This document shows, one piece after another, positions 1 through 7,892 of a stretch of DNA of 64,000 nucleotides; positions within the stretch are counted from its first letter, which is position 1, and each line of letters opens with the position of its first letter. A program made the position numbers and the translations under genes. Origin of the DNA: Comamonas sp. GTDB lineage: Bacteria; Pseudomonadota; Gammaproteobacteria; Burkholderiales; Burkholderiaceae_C. The DNA lies in the NCBI GenBank assembly GCA_031277805.1, contig JAITLR010000003.1, positions 36,437-100,436 of the forward strand. Direction: 5' to 3'. A model generated the notes under the pieces. The model searched no databases. It was not told the DNA's origin and saw only the letters and a list, made by a program, of their open reading frames with translations.

Positions 1-142
1 CAAAGCCCAGTTCCTGCTCCAGCTGTATCAGCTGGCGGTTGACGGCCGAAGCATCGATGAACAACTGGCGCGCGGCGCCGCGTATCGATCCGTTGTGGCG
101 GATGGCGTCGAAGTAAAGCAGACCGCGGGCGTGGATGTGCAT
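1..142 (-). CDS. LysR-family regulator, N-terminal fragment cut by window edge
   Basis: The first 47 codons are visible, running off the left edge of the window. The peptide begins MHIHARGLLYFDAIRHNGSI and continues with GAARQLFIDASAVNRQLIQLEQ, the winged helix-turn-helix of LysR-type regulators (helix 2 plus recognition helix at about residues 17-40). The ATG at 142-140 is the natural start because LysR proteins begin a few residues before this helix. The effector domain is outside the window, so the regulon is unknown. The gene is divergent from the GlxA/AraC regulator at 516. Confidence 0.75.
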   Translation of the reverse strand, partial: MHIHARGLLYFDAIRHNGSIRGAARQLFIDASAVNRQLIQLEQELGF

Positions 143-515
143 GCTGGGATCGGGAGAGGGCTGAGGCGGCCTATTGTGAAGCCTGGTGGCGCCCGCCTCA
201 TGCCCGCTGCCCTCGGCGGCTGGTCCGGACACGGTGAATGCTCCGTGACAGCACAGATTGCTGGTGGCTTCGGCGGCGACAGTTGTTCAGCGAGAACTGC
301 CGTGTCCAGACAATTCCAAAGGCCGCCGCGCAACGGATCTGGAAGCATGCCGAGGTATTTCTGGCAGGGGAATCCCCAGCTGTAGCGGTGGTTGCCCAAG
401 CATCGGGCAAGGCCGGCGGCCATGTCTGCGTATAGTGGGCGCTTCTTGCTGCGGAAATTTCATCAAAAGCCCTGCAGCGTAATATCCATCTGCGTTTCAA
501 GCTCTTGTTTTTGAT
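143..515. promoter_or_regulatory. Divergent intergenic region with inverted repeats
   Basis: These 373 bases between two divergent regulator genes hold no convincing gene: the open frames here lack family resemblance and ribosome sites. Two inverted repeats are visible: GGGGA-a-TCCCC at 367-377 and TTGCCC/GGGCAA at 392-397/405-410 with a 7-base spacer. Either could be an operator for the LysR or AraC-type protein, but no box matching a known consensus was recognised. An AT-richer stretch near 480-515 probably carries the promoter of the gene at 516. Confidence 0.35.
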
Positions 516-1514
516 ATGGAACACCGCCACGCTGGCGCGCATCGCGTTGATCTGGTTGTCTACCCCGGTTTCAAGGCCCTGGAGGCCATAGGCCCCATGT
601 CGGTGTTCGACTACGCCAATGTGCATCTGCGCCAGAAGGGCCTGCCCGACGGCTATGCCGTGCGCGTGGTGGCCGCCCAGGCCGGGCATGTGCCGTCAGA
701 CACGCTGATGGGCTTGCAGGCCACTCACACGCTGGCGCAGGTGGAGGCCGATGGCACAGGCTGCACCGTGCTGCTGGTGGGCTCACGCCATATCGAACAG
801 GTGCTGGCCGCATCGGGCGAACTGGTGGACTGGGTGGCGCGCGTGGCGCCGCAGGTCGGGCGCATGATCGCGCTGTGCAGCGGCAGCTTTTTTCTGGCCG
901 CAGCCGGCGTACTCGATGGCCGGCGTGCGGCCACGCACTGGAGCGTGGCGGGTCTGCTGGCCCAGCGCTATCCGCGTATTGCCGTGGATGCCGATGCCAT
1001 CTATGTACGCGACGGCAGCTACTGGACATCGGCGGGTGTGACGGCAGGCATAGATCTGGCGCTGGCCGTGGTGGAGCAGGACTTTGGCCACGCGCTGGCG
1101 CTGGATGTGGCGCGCGATCTGGTCATGTACCTCAAGCGGCCCGGCGGGCAGTCGCAGTTCAGCGTTTCGCTGGCCGCGCAAGCCACCCAGCATGGCGGTG
1201 TGCAGGCAGCCCAGCAATGGGTGCTGGCCCAACTGGACCAGCCCATGCCGCTGGCGCTGCTGGCGGGCAAGGCGGCGATGAGCGAGCGCAACTTCCGCCG
1301 CGTATTCCAGCAGGAGACCGGCTGCAGTCCCAGTACCTTTGTCGAAAACGCACGGCTGGAGCGTGCCAAGCAGTTGCTGGAAAACCTGGGCAGCCTGCCA
1401 CTGAAGACCGTGGCAGCCAAGGTGGGGCTGGGTTCGGAGCAGGCACTGCGCCATTTGTTTGTGCGCCGCCTGGGCATCACGCCCGTGGTGTACCGCGAGC
1501 GTTTTGGCGATTGA
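516..1514 (+). CDS. GlxA-type transcriptional regulator (DJ-1/PfpI domain + AraC HTH)
   Basis: This 332-residue cytoplasmic DNA-binding protein has two parts. Residues about 10-190 form a DJ-1/PfpI (class I amidotransferase-like) fold, with the VYPGFKALEAIGPMSVFDYA opening and the ALCSGSFFLAAAGVLDGRRA elbow segment seen in GlxA/FtrA regulators. Residues about 225-325 are a C-terminal AraC pair of helix-turn-helices (MSERNFRRVFQQETG, then FVENARLERAKQLLEN). Length fits the family. Relatives sense small metabolites and activate neighbouring catabolic genes, but the downstream gene is an unrelated XRE regulator on the other strand, so no target can be named. The ATG at 516 is preceded by AT-rich DNA without a strong ribosome site. 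Confidence 0.85.
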   Translation: MEHRHAGAHRVDLVVYPGFKALEAIGPMSVFDYANVHLRQKGLPDGYAVRVVAAQAGHVPSDTLMGLQATHTLAQVEADGTGCTVLLVGSRHIEQVLAASGELVDWVARVAPQVGRMIALCSGSFFLAAAGVLDGRRAATHWSVAGLLAQRYPRIAVDADAIYVRDGSYWTSAGVTAGIDLALAVVEQDFGHALALDVARDLVMYLKRPGGQSQFSVSLAAQATQHGGVQAAQQWVLAQLDQPMPLALLAGKAAMSERNFRRVFQQETGCSPSTFVENARLERAKQLLENLGSLPLKTVAAKVGLGSEQALRHLFVRRLGITPVVYRERFGD

Positions 1515-1540
1515 AGCCTGGGTGGGCGGCGGCTCGTGAG

Positions 1541-1559
1541 GAGATCGTCAACACGTTCT
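1541..1559. repeat. 19-bp direct repeat, copy 1 (flanks XRE gene)
   Basis: The sequence GAGATCGTCAACACGTTCT occurs here and again, identically, at 2012-2030, a start-to-start distance of 471 bp. The two copies bracket the XRE regulator gene almost exactly: this copy overlaps the last base of its stop codon, and the other lies about 37 bp before its start. It could mark a mobilised or duplicated unit, or be a binding site of the XRE protein. Confidence 0.9.
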
Positions 1560-1975
1560 CAGAACATCGGGCTTTTGAAGAAGTCCAGTGCTGCCTTGGC
1601 CGCGGCAAAATTGCTCTCGACCTGGGCTTGCTGTTCGGCAGGCAAGGCCGTGATGGTGCTGGAACGCCTTGGGGTCTTGGCTTTTTCCTCAGTCATGGCG
1701 TCTGAGGCAGGCGCGAGTTTGGGCGCCAGCAACTGCGTCAAATCCAGCGCCGGATTGAGCTGCCACAGGCAAGCCACATAGGTGGCCATGGATACGGCCG
1801 CATCGCCACGCTCTATGCGCGCCATGGTGGGCTGAGAGATGCCCAGCCGCTCGGCCCACTGGGCCTGAGTCTCCCCGCGACTCTTGCGCTGCTGGACGAT
1901 GCGCTGCGCCAGTTGTTCGATCTGCAAAAGAATGGCGGGCGGAAACTCTGCGGGGCTGGTGTTCTGACGAGGCAT
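1559..1975 (-). CDS. Orphan XRE-family (HipB-like) HTH regulator
   Basis: A 138-residue protein with an XRE/Cro-type helix-turn-helix at about residues 30-80 (ETQAQWAERLGISQPTMARI, then ERGDAAVSMATYV). A charged C-terminal tail of about 55 residues follows, with a short amphipathic segment near the end. The helix-turn-helix resembles HipB antitoxin-type regulators, which normally precede a hipA kinase. Here the downstream neighbour is the GlxA regulator on the opposite strand, and no toxin partner is present. The 19-bp direct repeat in front of the start codon is a plausible operator. The start at ATG 1975 gives the full domain. Function beyond DNA binding is not known. Confidence 0.75.
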   Translation of the reverse strand: MPRQNTSPAEFPPAILLQIEQLAQRIVQQRKSRGETQAQWAERLGISQPTMARIERGDAAVSMATYVACLWQLNPALDLTQLLAPKLAPASDAMTEEKAKTPRRSSTITALPAEQQAQVESNFAAAKAALDFFKSPMF

Positions 1976-2011
1976 ATGCCAATGGTAGTGGGGCTGGAGG
2001 GCCAGTGAAAA

Positions 2012-2030
2012 GAGATCGTCAACACGTTCT
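2012..2030. repeat. 19-bp direct repeat, copy 2 (upstream of XRE gene)
   Basis: This is an identical copy of GAGATCGTCAACACGTTCT at 1541-1559. It sits 36 bp before the XRE start codon and one base from the 103-bp palindromic element at 2032. Its position suits an autoregulatory operator, but the matching copy beyond the end of the gene also suits the footprint of a mobile or duplicated unit. Confidence 0.9.
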
Positions 2031-2031
2031 T

Positions 2032-2134
2032 ATTCCATTTCTAAATCATCCGATTACTTTGTCGGCTTCGCTTGCCGTGCTGCAGCACTGTCTTCGTTTC
2101 GCCTTCGCATACTCGAATGATTGATAAACGGAAT
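2032..2134. mobile_element. 103-bp imperfect palindromic (MITE-like) element, copy 1
   Basis: This element is repeated at 24344-24446 with the same length and three single-base differences (here at 2073, 2097 and 2109). Its ends are inverted: ATTCCATTTCTAAATCAT at the left pairs with the complement of ATGATTGATAAACGGAAT at the right, with mismatches, and the perfect palindrome GTGCTGCAGCAC lies at the centre. It carries no coding sequence. It overlaps the DUF4011-helicase gene by one base, so the final A of the TAA stop codon is the first base of the element. In RNA it would fold into a long hairpin and may end transcription. No target-site duplication was recognised. Confidence 0.85.
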
Positions 2135-5100
2135 TAGGCCGGCAGCCGGTACAGCGTGCCGTTGAACTCGACTTCGGCGCTGTGGTGCAGCGCATCGAGC
2201 TGGCTCAGTATCAGATCCCGCACGGGGGCTGTCACGGCGCTCAGGCCCAGCAGGCGCGTCACGGCGGCAGGCAGCTCATCGCGCTGGCCGCCCAGGCTGG
2301 ACTGCAGCGCCTGCCTGATGGCCTGGCGCACTTCTGCGGGCGGCAGACAGTCGGGGCGACGCAGATTGGCCGAGCTGACGGCAGAGCGGTCACGCACGCG
2401 CACCGTGCGTCCCGGCAGATCGAGGAAATCGGCTTCGCTGGTGATGGCGTCATCGGCCAGCAGCGACTGGCGGGCGGCATCCAGCGCATCGCGCACGCGG
2501 CTGCCCGCGCGCTGCAGACCCCAGAGGGTGCGTATGCGTGTGGTCAGCTCGTCGGCGTGAATCGGACCCTCCTGCTCCACCACCTGCAGTACCAGCTGTG
2601 CCAGGCGCGAGGTCGGCAGGCTGTGCAGCTCCTTGGGCGGTACCTCCAGGCGGGCCTCGGCATAGGCGGATTCAGGTGCCGCCTTGCCGCTGTTGTCGGC
2701 AGGCTCCACGCGTTCTATGACTTCCGTAGCGGCTGGCGCAGGAGGGGCCTGCGTTTGCGGCAGATTCTGTTCAAGGCTCTGCTGTGCGCGCTGCACGGCG
2801 GCCAGCACTTTCTGTGTCTCGGCGCGCGGCTGGCGGAACCAGTCGCAGCCCCAGATGCGGTGCAACTGCCAGCCTTGACTCTCCAGCACGGACTGGCGCA
2901 GCCGGTCGCGGTCGCGGGCCGAGCGGCTGTGGTGATAGCTGGCTCCATCGCACTCGATGCCCAGCAGATAGCGGCCCGGTTGCTGCGGGTCGACCACGGC
3001 CAGATCGATGAAGAAGCCGGCAATGCCGATCTGCGTCTCGATCTTCAGGCCCTGGGACGTGAGCGCCTCGCTCAGTGCCTCATAGACATCTTCCTCCAGC
3101 GGTGATTCCAGATCGCGCCCGCTGATGCCCGCCATGGCTAGCTGGCCCGTGGCCGCGTATTGCAAAAAGACCTTGAGCGCTGCCACGCCCTTGCCCTTGC
3201 CGCGTTCCAGATCGATATCGTCGGCGGTAATGGACGAGAACACCTCGCAACGCTGCTTGGCACGCGAGATCAGCACGTTCAGGCGGCGCTCGCCGCCGTC
3301 GGCGCTCACGGGGCCAAAGCGCATGGGCAGATAGCCCTGAGCATTGCGCGCATAGGCCACCGAGATAAAGATCACATCGCGCTCGTCGCCCTGCACGTTT
3401 TCGAGGTTCTTGATGAAGAAGGGCTCGTTGGGGTGAGCGACAAAAAAGGGCTCGGCCTCGGGCTGCTGGCGGCGCAGCAGTTCCAGCTCGTCCTGGATGG
3501 CGACTTTCTGCTGCAGCGAAAACGCGGCCACGCCCAGGCTCAGCTGCGGCGTTTGCAGGGCGTGCTGCATGATGGCGCTCGCAATGGTCTGCGCCTCGAT
3601 GCGGTTGACGCGCGTGGCACCGCTGTCGAAGCGGCCCTCGGGCAGGTGGTGAAAGCGCAGCCCCATGCCGGCGCGGGCCGTGTAGGGGCTGGGCACGATG
3701 AACAGGCCGCTGTTGTAGAACTGCTGGTTGGACACCGCAATCAGCGACTGGTGGCGGCTGCGGTAATGCCAGCGCAGCATGAGCTGGGGCATGCCTCTGG
3801 CCAGGCACAGGCTCAGAATGCTTTCCACATCGGCGGCACCGGCGATCAGTTGCTCTTCGTCCTCGTCGTCAAAGTCGTCCTGCTCGCTGGTCATGCGCGA
3901 GAAAAAGCGCGTGGGCGGCAACTGGCGGTCATCGCCCACCACCACCAGCTGCCTGCAACGCGCAATCGCGCCCAATGCATCGACGGGCTCGATCTGGCTG
4001 GCCTCGTCGATGACCAGCAGGTCGAACTCGACGGCGCCGGGTTCGAGAAACTGCGCCACCGACAGCGGGCTCATCATGAACACAGGCTTGATAGCCTGCA
4101 CGGCCTCGCCCGCCAGCTTGAACAGCTTGCGCAGCGGCATATGGCCGCGCTTGCGCGCGATCTCGCCATTGAGCACGCCCATGGGGCCCATGCCGGAGGC
4201 CGTGCGCGGCACCCGCTCGTAATGCGACAGGGCAGACTGGGCACGCGCCAGCTCGATGCGTTCGATGTCCAGCGCACGGAACTGCCGCACCTTCTGGCTG
4301 TGCTGGTCGCCATTGAAGCCCACCAGCTCGGGGTGGGCCTGCGTGGCCTGGCGTAGCAGCGCCTCGTAATAGGCGCGCTCAAAGCTTTGGGGTAGATCGT
4401 CCATGGCAATGGCAGCCAGTTCCAGTTGCTCCACCAGCGGGCTCAGGCCCAGGAGGCGCGCCTGGCTGCGGGTCGCGTGGTACTGGGCCCAGTTCAGCAG
4501 AGCATCGGGAGCACCCTTCCACTGCGCAAGGCGTTCGTTCAGTGCTGCAAAAGAAATAGCTTGCAGCGCTGATGTACCAAAGGCTTCCTGTGTATCGAAA
4601 TGGTAATTGTTAAGTGTGGCCTGCGCTGCCTGCTCAAATTTTTGTAGCGAAGCCTGAGCCTTGTCAGCCAGCTCTGCGCAATGTGAGGGCGATGGCAATT
4701 GGGCGTAAAGCTGGCGGAATGCCTCGCTGCGCCCCTGGCCGTCCGGCCCGGCCATCCAGCGCAGCACGGCTTGCAACTGGCTCCAGTCGCTTTGCTCGCC
4801 CTGCCAGAGCTGGCCAAACGCGGCCAGGCCATCACTATGGTGGGTTGCCAATGTCTGGCGCAGGCTTTGGGCCTGCATCAGTGCATCCAGCCACTGAATG
4901 CGCTCGGCCTTGGTCTTGGGCAATGCCTCTTTGAGATGCGCCTTGGCGCTGGCAATGGCCTGGCGATAGCCTCCGTTGAAGATGCGAAACAGCGAATCGC
5001 CATGTGCGGCAATGCTTTGACGGGCGCTGCTCCAGTCCTGGCTCCAGGCCGAATCGGCAAAGCGGCTGCGCAGGCCTTGCGCCTGCTGGCTGAGCTGGTA

Positions 5101-6963
5101 ACCGGTATCCACCAGCTTTTGTAGCTGTCCGAAGCCATGCTCCCAGATCACGGAGGTCACCGATTGGCGATCCACCGTGGGGGCCTGTGCCAGCTGCTGC
5201 GCCAGTGCCATCTGTGCCTGCAGGCTTTGCATGTTTTCAGGCGCAGGCCCATTCAGGGATTGCGCCAGTTGCTCTGCATCTTGCAGCGTTTGCTGCAGCA
5301 GAGACTGAAGCGCGGGAAGTTGCTGGGCAAAGCGGTCGGCATCGAGCTTGAGCAAGGCCGGGTGGCACACGCCGCGCCACGGGTGCTCGGCAATGGGCGT
5401 GACCTTGGCGGCGGCCTGGCGCAGCGCCTGGACGCTCTGCTGACGCACATGAAAATCGCTGGCCGACCAGTTTTGTGCGTCCTGCAGCAGATCGGGCAGG
5501 TGAGCAATCTGCACCGCATCGAGTTGTGCCAGATGGCCAAGGACTTGATAGGGCGTCAGTGCGCTGGGTGCCAGCGGTGCATGCATGGTCTCGCTGTGCG
5601 CATTGAGCCGCTGCTGCACGCTGTCCAGTTCATGAATGATCTGGTCGCGGTGTTCCACACGCGGCTTGCCCAGGTCGCTCGTGGCCTTGAGCTCTTCGAG
5701 CACCTTGCGCTTGTTGGCATGGTGGCTGTGCAGTTCAAGGCAGGCCGGCCCGAGGCCCACGGCCTTGAGGCGGCGATTCACCACTTCCAGCGCAGCCATC
5801 TTCTCGGAGATGAACAGCACCTTCTTGCCATCGGCAATCGCGGCGGCGATCACATTGGTGATGGTCTGGGACTTGCCCGTGCCAGGAGGCCCCTGGATGA
5901 CCAGATTTTCGCCACGGCGCACGGCCTCGATGGCCAGGGACTGCGAGCTGTCCGCATCCACAACGTGGCGCTGGCTGACCACGGGAATCAGCGCATCGAC
6001 ATCGGCATCTTCCGGGAAGATTTCATCACGTGCCTCGAAGCCATCCTGCAGCGCTGCGGCGATCAGTGTCTGCTGGTCCAGCCGCTTTTCAGCAGGCCAG
6101 GTGCTGGCATCCAGATCGCGGTACATGAGGAATTTGGCAAAGCTGAAAAAGCCCAGCGTCATCGCATCGGGCAACACCTGCCAGCCGGGCTGGGCGGCGG
6201 CCACGGCGCTGACTTCGGCCAGATAGGCGGCGGGGTCAAAGTCATCGCCGACCTTGAACTCGGGCAGTTCCAGGCCGAAGTCGGCCTTGAGCTTGGCCGC
6301 CAGCGAGAGGTTTTCCGCAGCATCCTCCTGCAGCCAGGACAGGGTGAAGCGCTCGGCCGCACTTTTACGCTCCAGCGCCACGGGCAGCAGGATCAAGGGG
6401 GCAAAGCGTGGCTTGTCGGGTGCATTGCGGTCAAACCACTGCAGATGACCCAGGGCCAGAAACAGGATGTTGACGCCTTGCTCTTCCACAAAGGTGCGGG
6501 CGTCGGAGTACATGTCCAGCAGCCGGCGCTGCAGCTTTTCACTGGACAGGCGCGTCTGCAGCTTGAGATCACGATGGCGCTGTGCCACGCCACGTTCATC
6601 GCGTGGCTCATCGTCGGGCTGGGGCAGGGCAGGGGGCTGTGCTTCGGCAGCAGCTTGCTCTGCGGCATTGGTCTGCTCGGCCTCGTCACTTCGGCTCGGA
6701 ACAAAGCTCATGGCCTTGTTTTCGCTGACCAGCAGGCGATAGACCTCGGGCGTCAGCTCATCGGCAAAGTGCAGCAGCTTGGCGGTGGCGGTCTGGGGCA
6801 GGCTCAGCAGCCGATTGCGCGTGGACAGGTCCAGCAGTGACTGGCGGCTTTTTTCGAGCTGGCGGGTGATGGGGGAGGCAGGAGCTGCAGCGCTGGCAGG
6901 TTCTGTGCCGGAAAGCGCTGGCGTGGAGTTGTCGTCGGCGCTGTGATTCACATTGGCGGACAT
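2134..6963 (-). CDS. DUF4011 - SF1 helicase - Vsr-like nuclease - DUF3320 protein (candidate anti-phage effector)
   Basis: This is a giant 1609-residue protein. It has an N-terminal DUF4011-type region (about 30-200) and a superfamily 1, Upf1-like helicase split by a long insertion. Walker A is GPPGTGKS at 358-365, Walker B VIDEAS lies near 985 with GDDRQLPPT just after, and C-terminal helicase motifs NVQGDERDVIFIS and RRLNVLISRAKQR follow. A small restriction-endonuclease-like domain sits near 1290-1400 (IGIAGFFIDLAV, then GIECDGASYHH), and a DUF3320-type tail closes the protein. The order DUF4011-helicase-Vsr matches a single-gene antiviral class (called Hhe in defence-system catalogues, from memory). 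It stands alone beside an XRE gene and AT-rich DNA, as accessory genes do. An antiviral role is inferred. The ATG at 6963 fits the full N-terminus. Confidence 0.85.
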   Translation of the reverse strand: MSANVNHSADDNSTPALSGTEPASAAAPASPITRQLEKSRQSLLDLSTRNRLLSLPQTATAKLLHFADELTPEVYRLLVSENKAMSFVPSRSDEAEQTNAAEQAAAEAQPPALPQPDDEPRDERGVAQRHRDLKLQTRLSSEKLQRRLLDMYSDARTFVEEQGVNILFLALGHLQWFDRNAPDKPRFAPLILLPVALERKSAAERFTLSWLQEDAAENLSLAAKLKADFGLELPEFKVGDDFDPAAYLAEVSAVAAAQPGWQVLPDAMTLGFFSFAKFLMYRDLDASTWPAEKRLDQQTLIAAALQDGFEARDEIFPEDADVDALIPVVSQRHVVDADSSQSLAIEAVRRGENLVIQGPPGTGKSQTITNVIAAAIADGKKVLFISEKMAALEVVNRRLKAVGLGPACLELHSHHANKRKVLEELKATSDLGKPRVEHRDQIIHELDSVQQRLNAHSETMHAPLAPSALTPYQVLGHLAQLDAVQIAHLPDLLQDAQNWSASDFHVRQQSVQALRQAAAKVTPIAEHPWRGVCHPALLKLDADRFAQQLPALQSLLQQTLQDAEQLAQSLNGPAPENMQSLQAQMALAQQLAQAPTVDRQSVTSVIWEHGFGQLQKLVDTGYQLSQQAQGLRSRFADSAWSQDWSSARQSIAAHGDSLFRIFNGGYRQAIASAKAHLKEALPKTKAERIQWLDALMQAQSLRQTLATHHSDGLAAFGQLWQGEQSDWSQLQAVLRWMAGPDGQGRSEAFRQLYAQLPSPSHCAELADKAQASLQKFEQAAQATLNNYHFDTQEAFGTSALQAISFAALNERLAQWKGAPDALLNWAQYHATRSQARLLGLSPLVEQLELAAIAMDDLPQSFERAYYEALLRQATQAHPELVGFNGDQHSQKVRQFRALDIERIELARAQSALSHYERVPRTASGMGPMGVLNGEIARKRGHMPLRKLFKLAGEAVQAIKPVFMMSPLSVAQFLEPGAVEFDLLVIDEASQIEPVDALGAIARCRQLVVVGDDRQLPPTRFFSRMTSEQDDFDDEDEEQLIAGAADVESILSLCLARGMPQLMLRWHYRSRHQSLIAVSNQQFYNSGLFIVPSPYTARAGMGLRFHHLPEGRFDSGATRVNRIEAQTIASAIMQHALQTPQLSLGVAAFSLQQKVAIQDELELLRRQQPEAEPFFVAHPNEPFFIKNLENVQGDERDVIFISVAYARNAQGYLPMRFGPVSADGGERRLNVLISRAKQRCEVFSSITADDIDLERGKGKGVAALKVFLQYAATGQLAMAGISGRDLESPLEEDVYEALSEALTSQGLKIETQIGIAGFFIDLAVVDPQQPGRYLLGIECDGASYHHSRSARDRDRLRQSVLESQGWQLHRIWGCDWFRQPRAETQKVLAAVQRAQQSLEQNLPQTQAPPAPAATEVIERVEPADNSGKAAPESAYAEARLEVPPKELHSLPTSRLAQLVLQVVEQEGPIHADELTTRIRTLWGLQRAGSRVRDALDAARQSLLADDAITSEADFLDLPGRTVRVRDRSAVSSANLRRPDCLPPAEVRQAIRQALQSSLGGQRDELPAAVTRLLGLSAVTAPVRDLILSQLDALHHSAEVEFNGTLYRLPA

Positions 6964-7246
6964 GGGTTTCCCGGATCAATCAATGGGTACCGACTGTACT
7001 GGGAAAGTTGAATTGCTTTCAGCTGAATGGCGCTGTATCTGGAGCCACGACACAAGCTTTGACACCTTTAGAGGCGTGCTCCTGCACTGCCTGCGGCTTT
7101 GCCAGCACGGCCCGTTGTTTTGACTCAAAAACAAATCTCCGATTTTTCGGGAAGTGTCAGCGGCTCTTGAGATAAGTCAATATTCGCCTGTCGATCAGGT
7201 GAATATTTATATGGATGGCGGGCGACTCATTTAATGCAGTGGTTGA
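6964..7246. other. AT-rich intergenic region with 29-bp palindrome
   Basis: No gene is visible here. The clearest structure is an inverted repeat at 7179-7207: AATATTC-g-CCTG, a five-base loop, then CAGG-t-GAATATT, with one mismatch in 12-base arms. It lies about 40 bp beyond the stop codon of the small outer-membrane-type gene at 7247. It could be that gene's 3' hairpin, but no run of T follows, or it could be an operator. The region also holds the promoter of the big helicase gene. Confidence 0.5.
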
Positions 7247-7699
7247 TCAAAATTTCCAACCAAATTCGGCACTGGTAAACCCTGCACATGTACTGCAAGT
7301 TTTTGGCGTAATGCGTGCGGTAATTTCAAAACGTTCTGTGACATGCCAACGGACCAAAGCGCCGCCAGCAAGCTCTACAGGTTTTTGATAGTTTGTTCGA
7401 AGCCCTGCAAATAAACCTGCGCGAAGAGGCCCCAGGTAAACTGGGGAGTACTCAGCAATGGCATAGGTGCTCCAGCGGTCAAGGCTGTTTTTGTAGAAGC
7501 CCGTCTGTAGGGATATGTCGTTCGAGAAATCTCTTCTGAGGCCAAGGCCGGGATTGGTTTCGTTCCACTGCTTACCATGCTCCCGTTTGGTGAAGTGATC
7601 GCTGAAAGTGTGAAGGTTTAGAGACCAGTTATATTCTGCATGAATGCCGGAGCTGAAAAACAATAGAGAAACGATGGCCAGTGGCTTGAAATATTTCAT
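7247..7699 (-). CDS. Small exported outer-membrane beta-barrel-like protein, unknown function
   Basis: A 150-residue product from the ATG at 7699. A start 13 codons further upstream would use TTG and spoil the signal peptide. Residues 1-21 (MKYFKPLAIVSLLFFSSGIH, then A) form a clear Sec signal. The mature part alternates polar and aromatic residues as in small barrels and ends ...SAEFGWKF, a terminal Phe typical of outer-membrane barrel proteins. Two cysteines lie in TCSTCAGF near the C-terminus. No enzyme motif of PagP or PagL was recognised. Codon use is visibly AT-richer than the neighbours, which suggests horizontal transfer. It is a single gene between convergent terminators, with AT-rich promoter DNA at 7700-7830. 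Confidence 0.6.
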   Translation of the reverse strand: MKYFKPLAIVSLLFFSSGIHAEYNWSLNLHTFSDHFTKREHGKQWNETNPGLGLRRDFSNDISLQTGFYKNSLDRWSTYAIAEYSPVYLGPLRAGLFAGLRTNYQKPVELAGGALVRWHVTERFEITARITPKTCSTCAGFTSAEFGWKF

Positions 7700-7840
7700 G
7701 GCAATAAATTGGATTATCGAAAAGTAAAATTTTTGCAATTCTAGTATCTATTTTAAATTTAATATGTTTTTTCATTATATTTTTTGTAGGTAGAAAGCGA
7801 TAGGAAAAGTCAGTATCTATGTGGGTGAAAGATACCAAGA

Positions 7841-7866
7841 AAAAGGCCGCAATGTTGCGGCCTTTT
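7841..7866 (-). terminator. Rho-independent terminator of rhlE
   Basis: A perfect 12-base inverted repeat, AAAAGGCCGCAA and TTGCGGCCTTTT, is separated by two bases and ends in T-runs on both strands. It lies 27 bp after the minus-strand rhlE stop codon. Confidence 0.85.
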
Positions 7867-7892
7867 GTGGTGAGTATTTACTTTGAATTAAT

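Noticed and set aside
5137..6840. Long open frame on the plus strand opposite the helicase gene (567 codons)
   Set aside because: It is rich in His, Gln, Leu and Gly as expected for the antisense of GC-rich coding DNA and has no domain or ribosome site. The minus-strand helicase has clear motifs.
7742..7820. Direct repeat AGTATCTAT (two copies) before the barrel-protein gene
   Set aside because: Nine bases in AT-rich DNA are expected by chance; no further symmetry.
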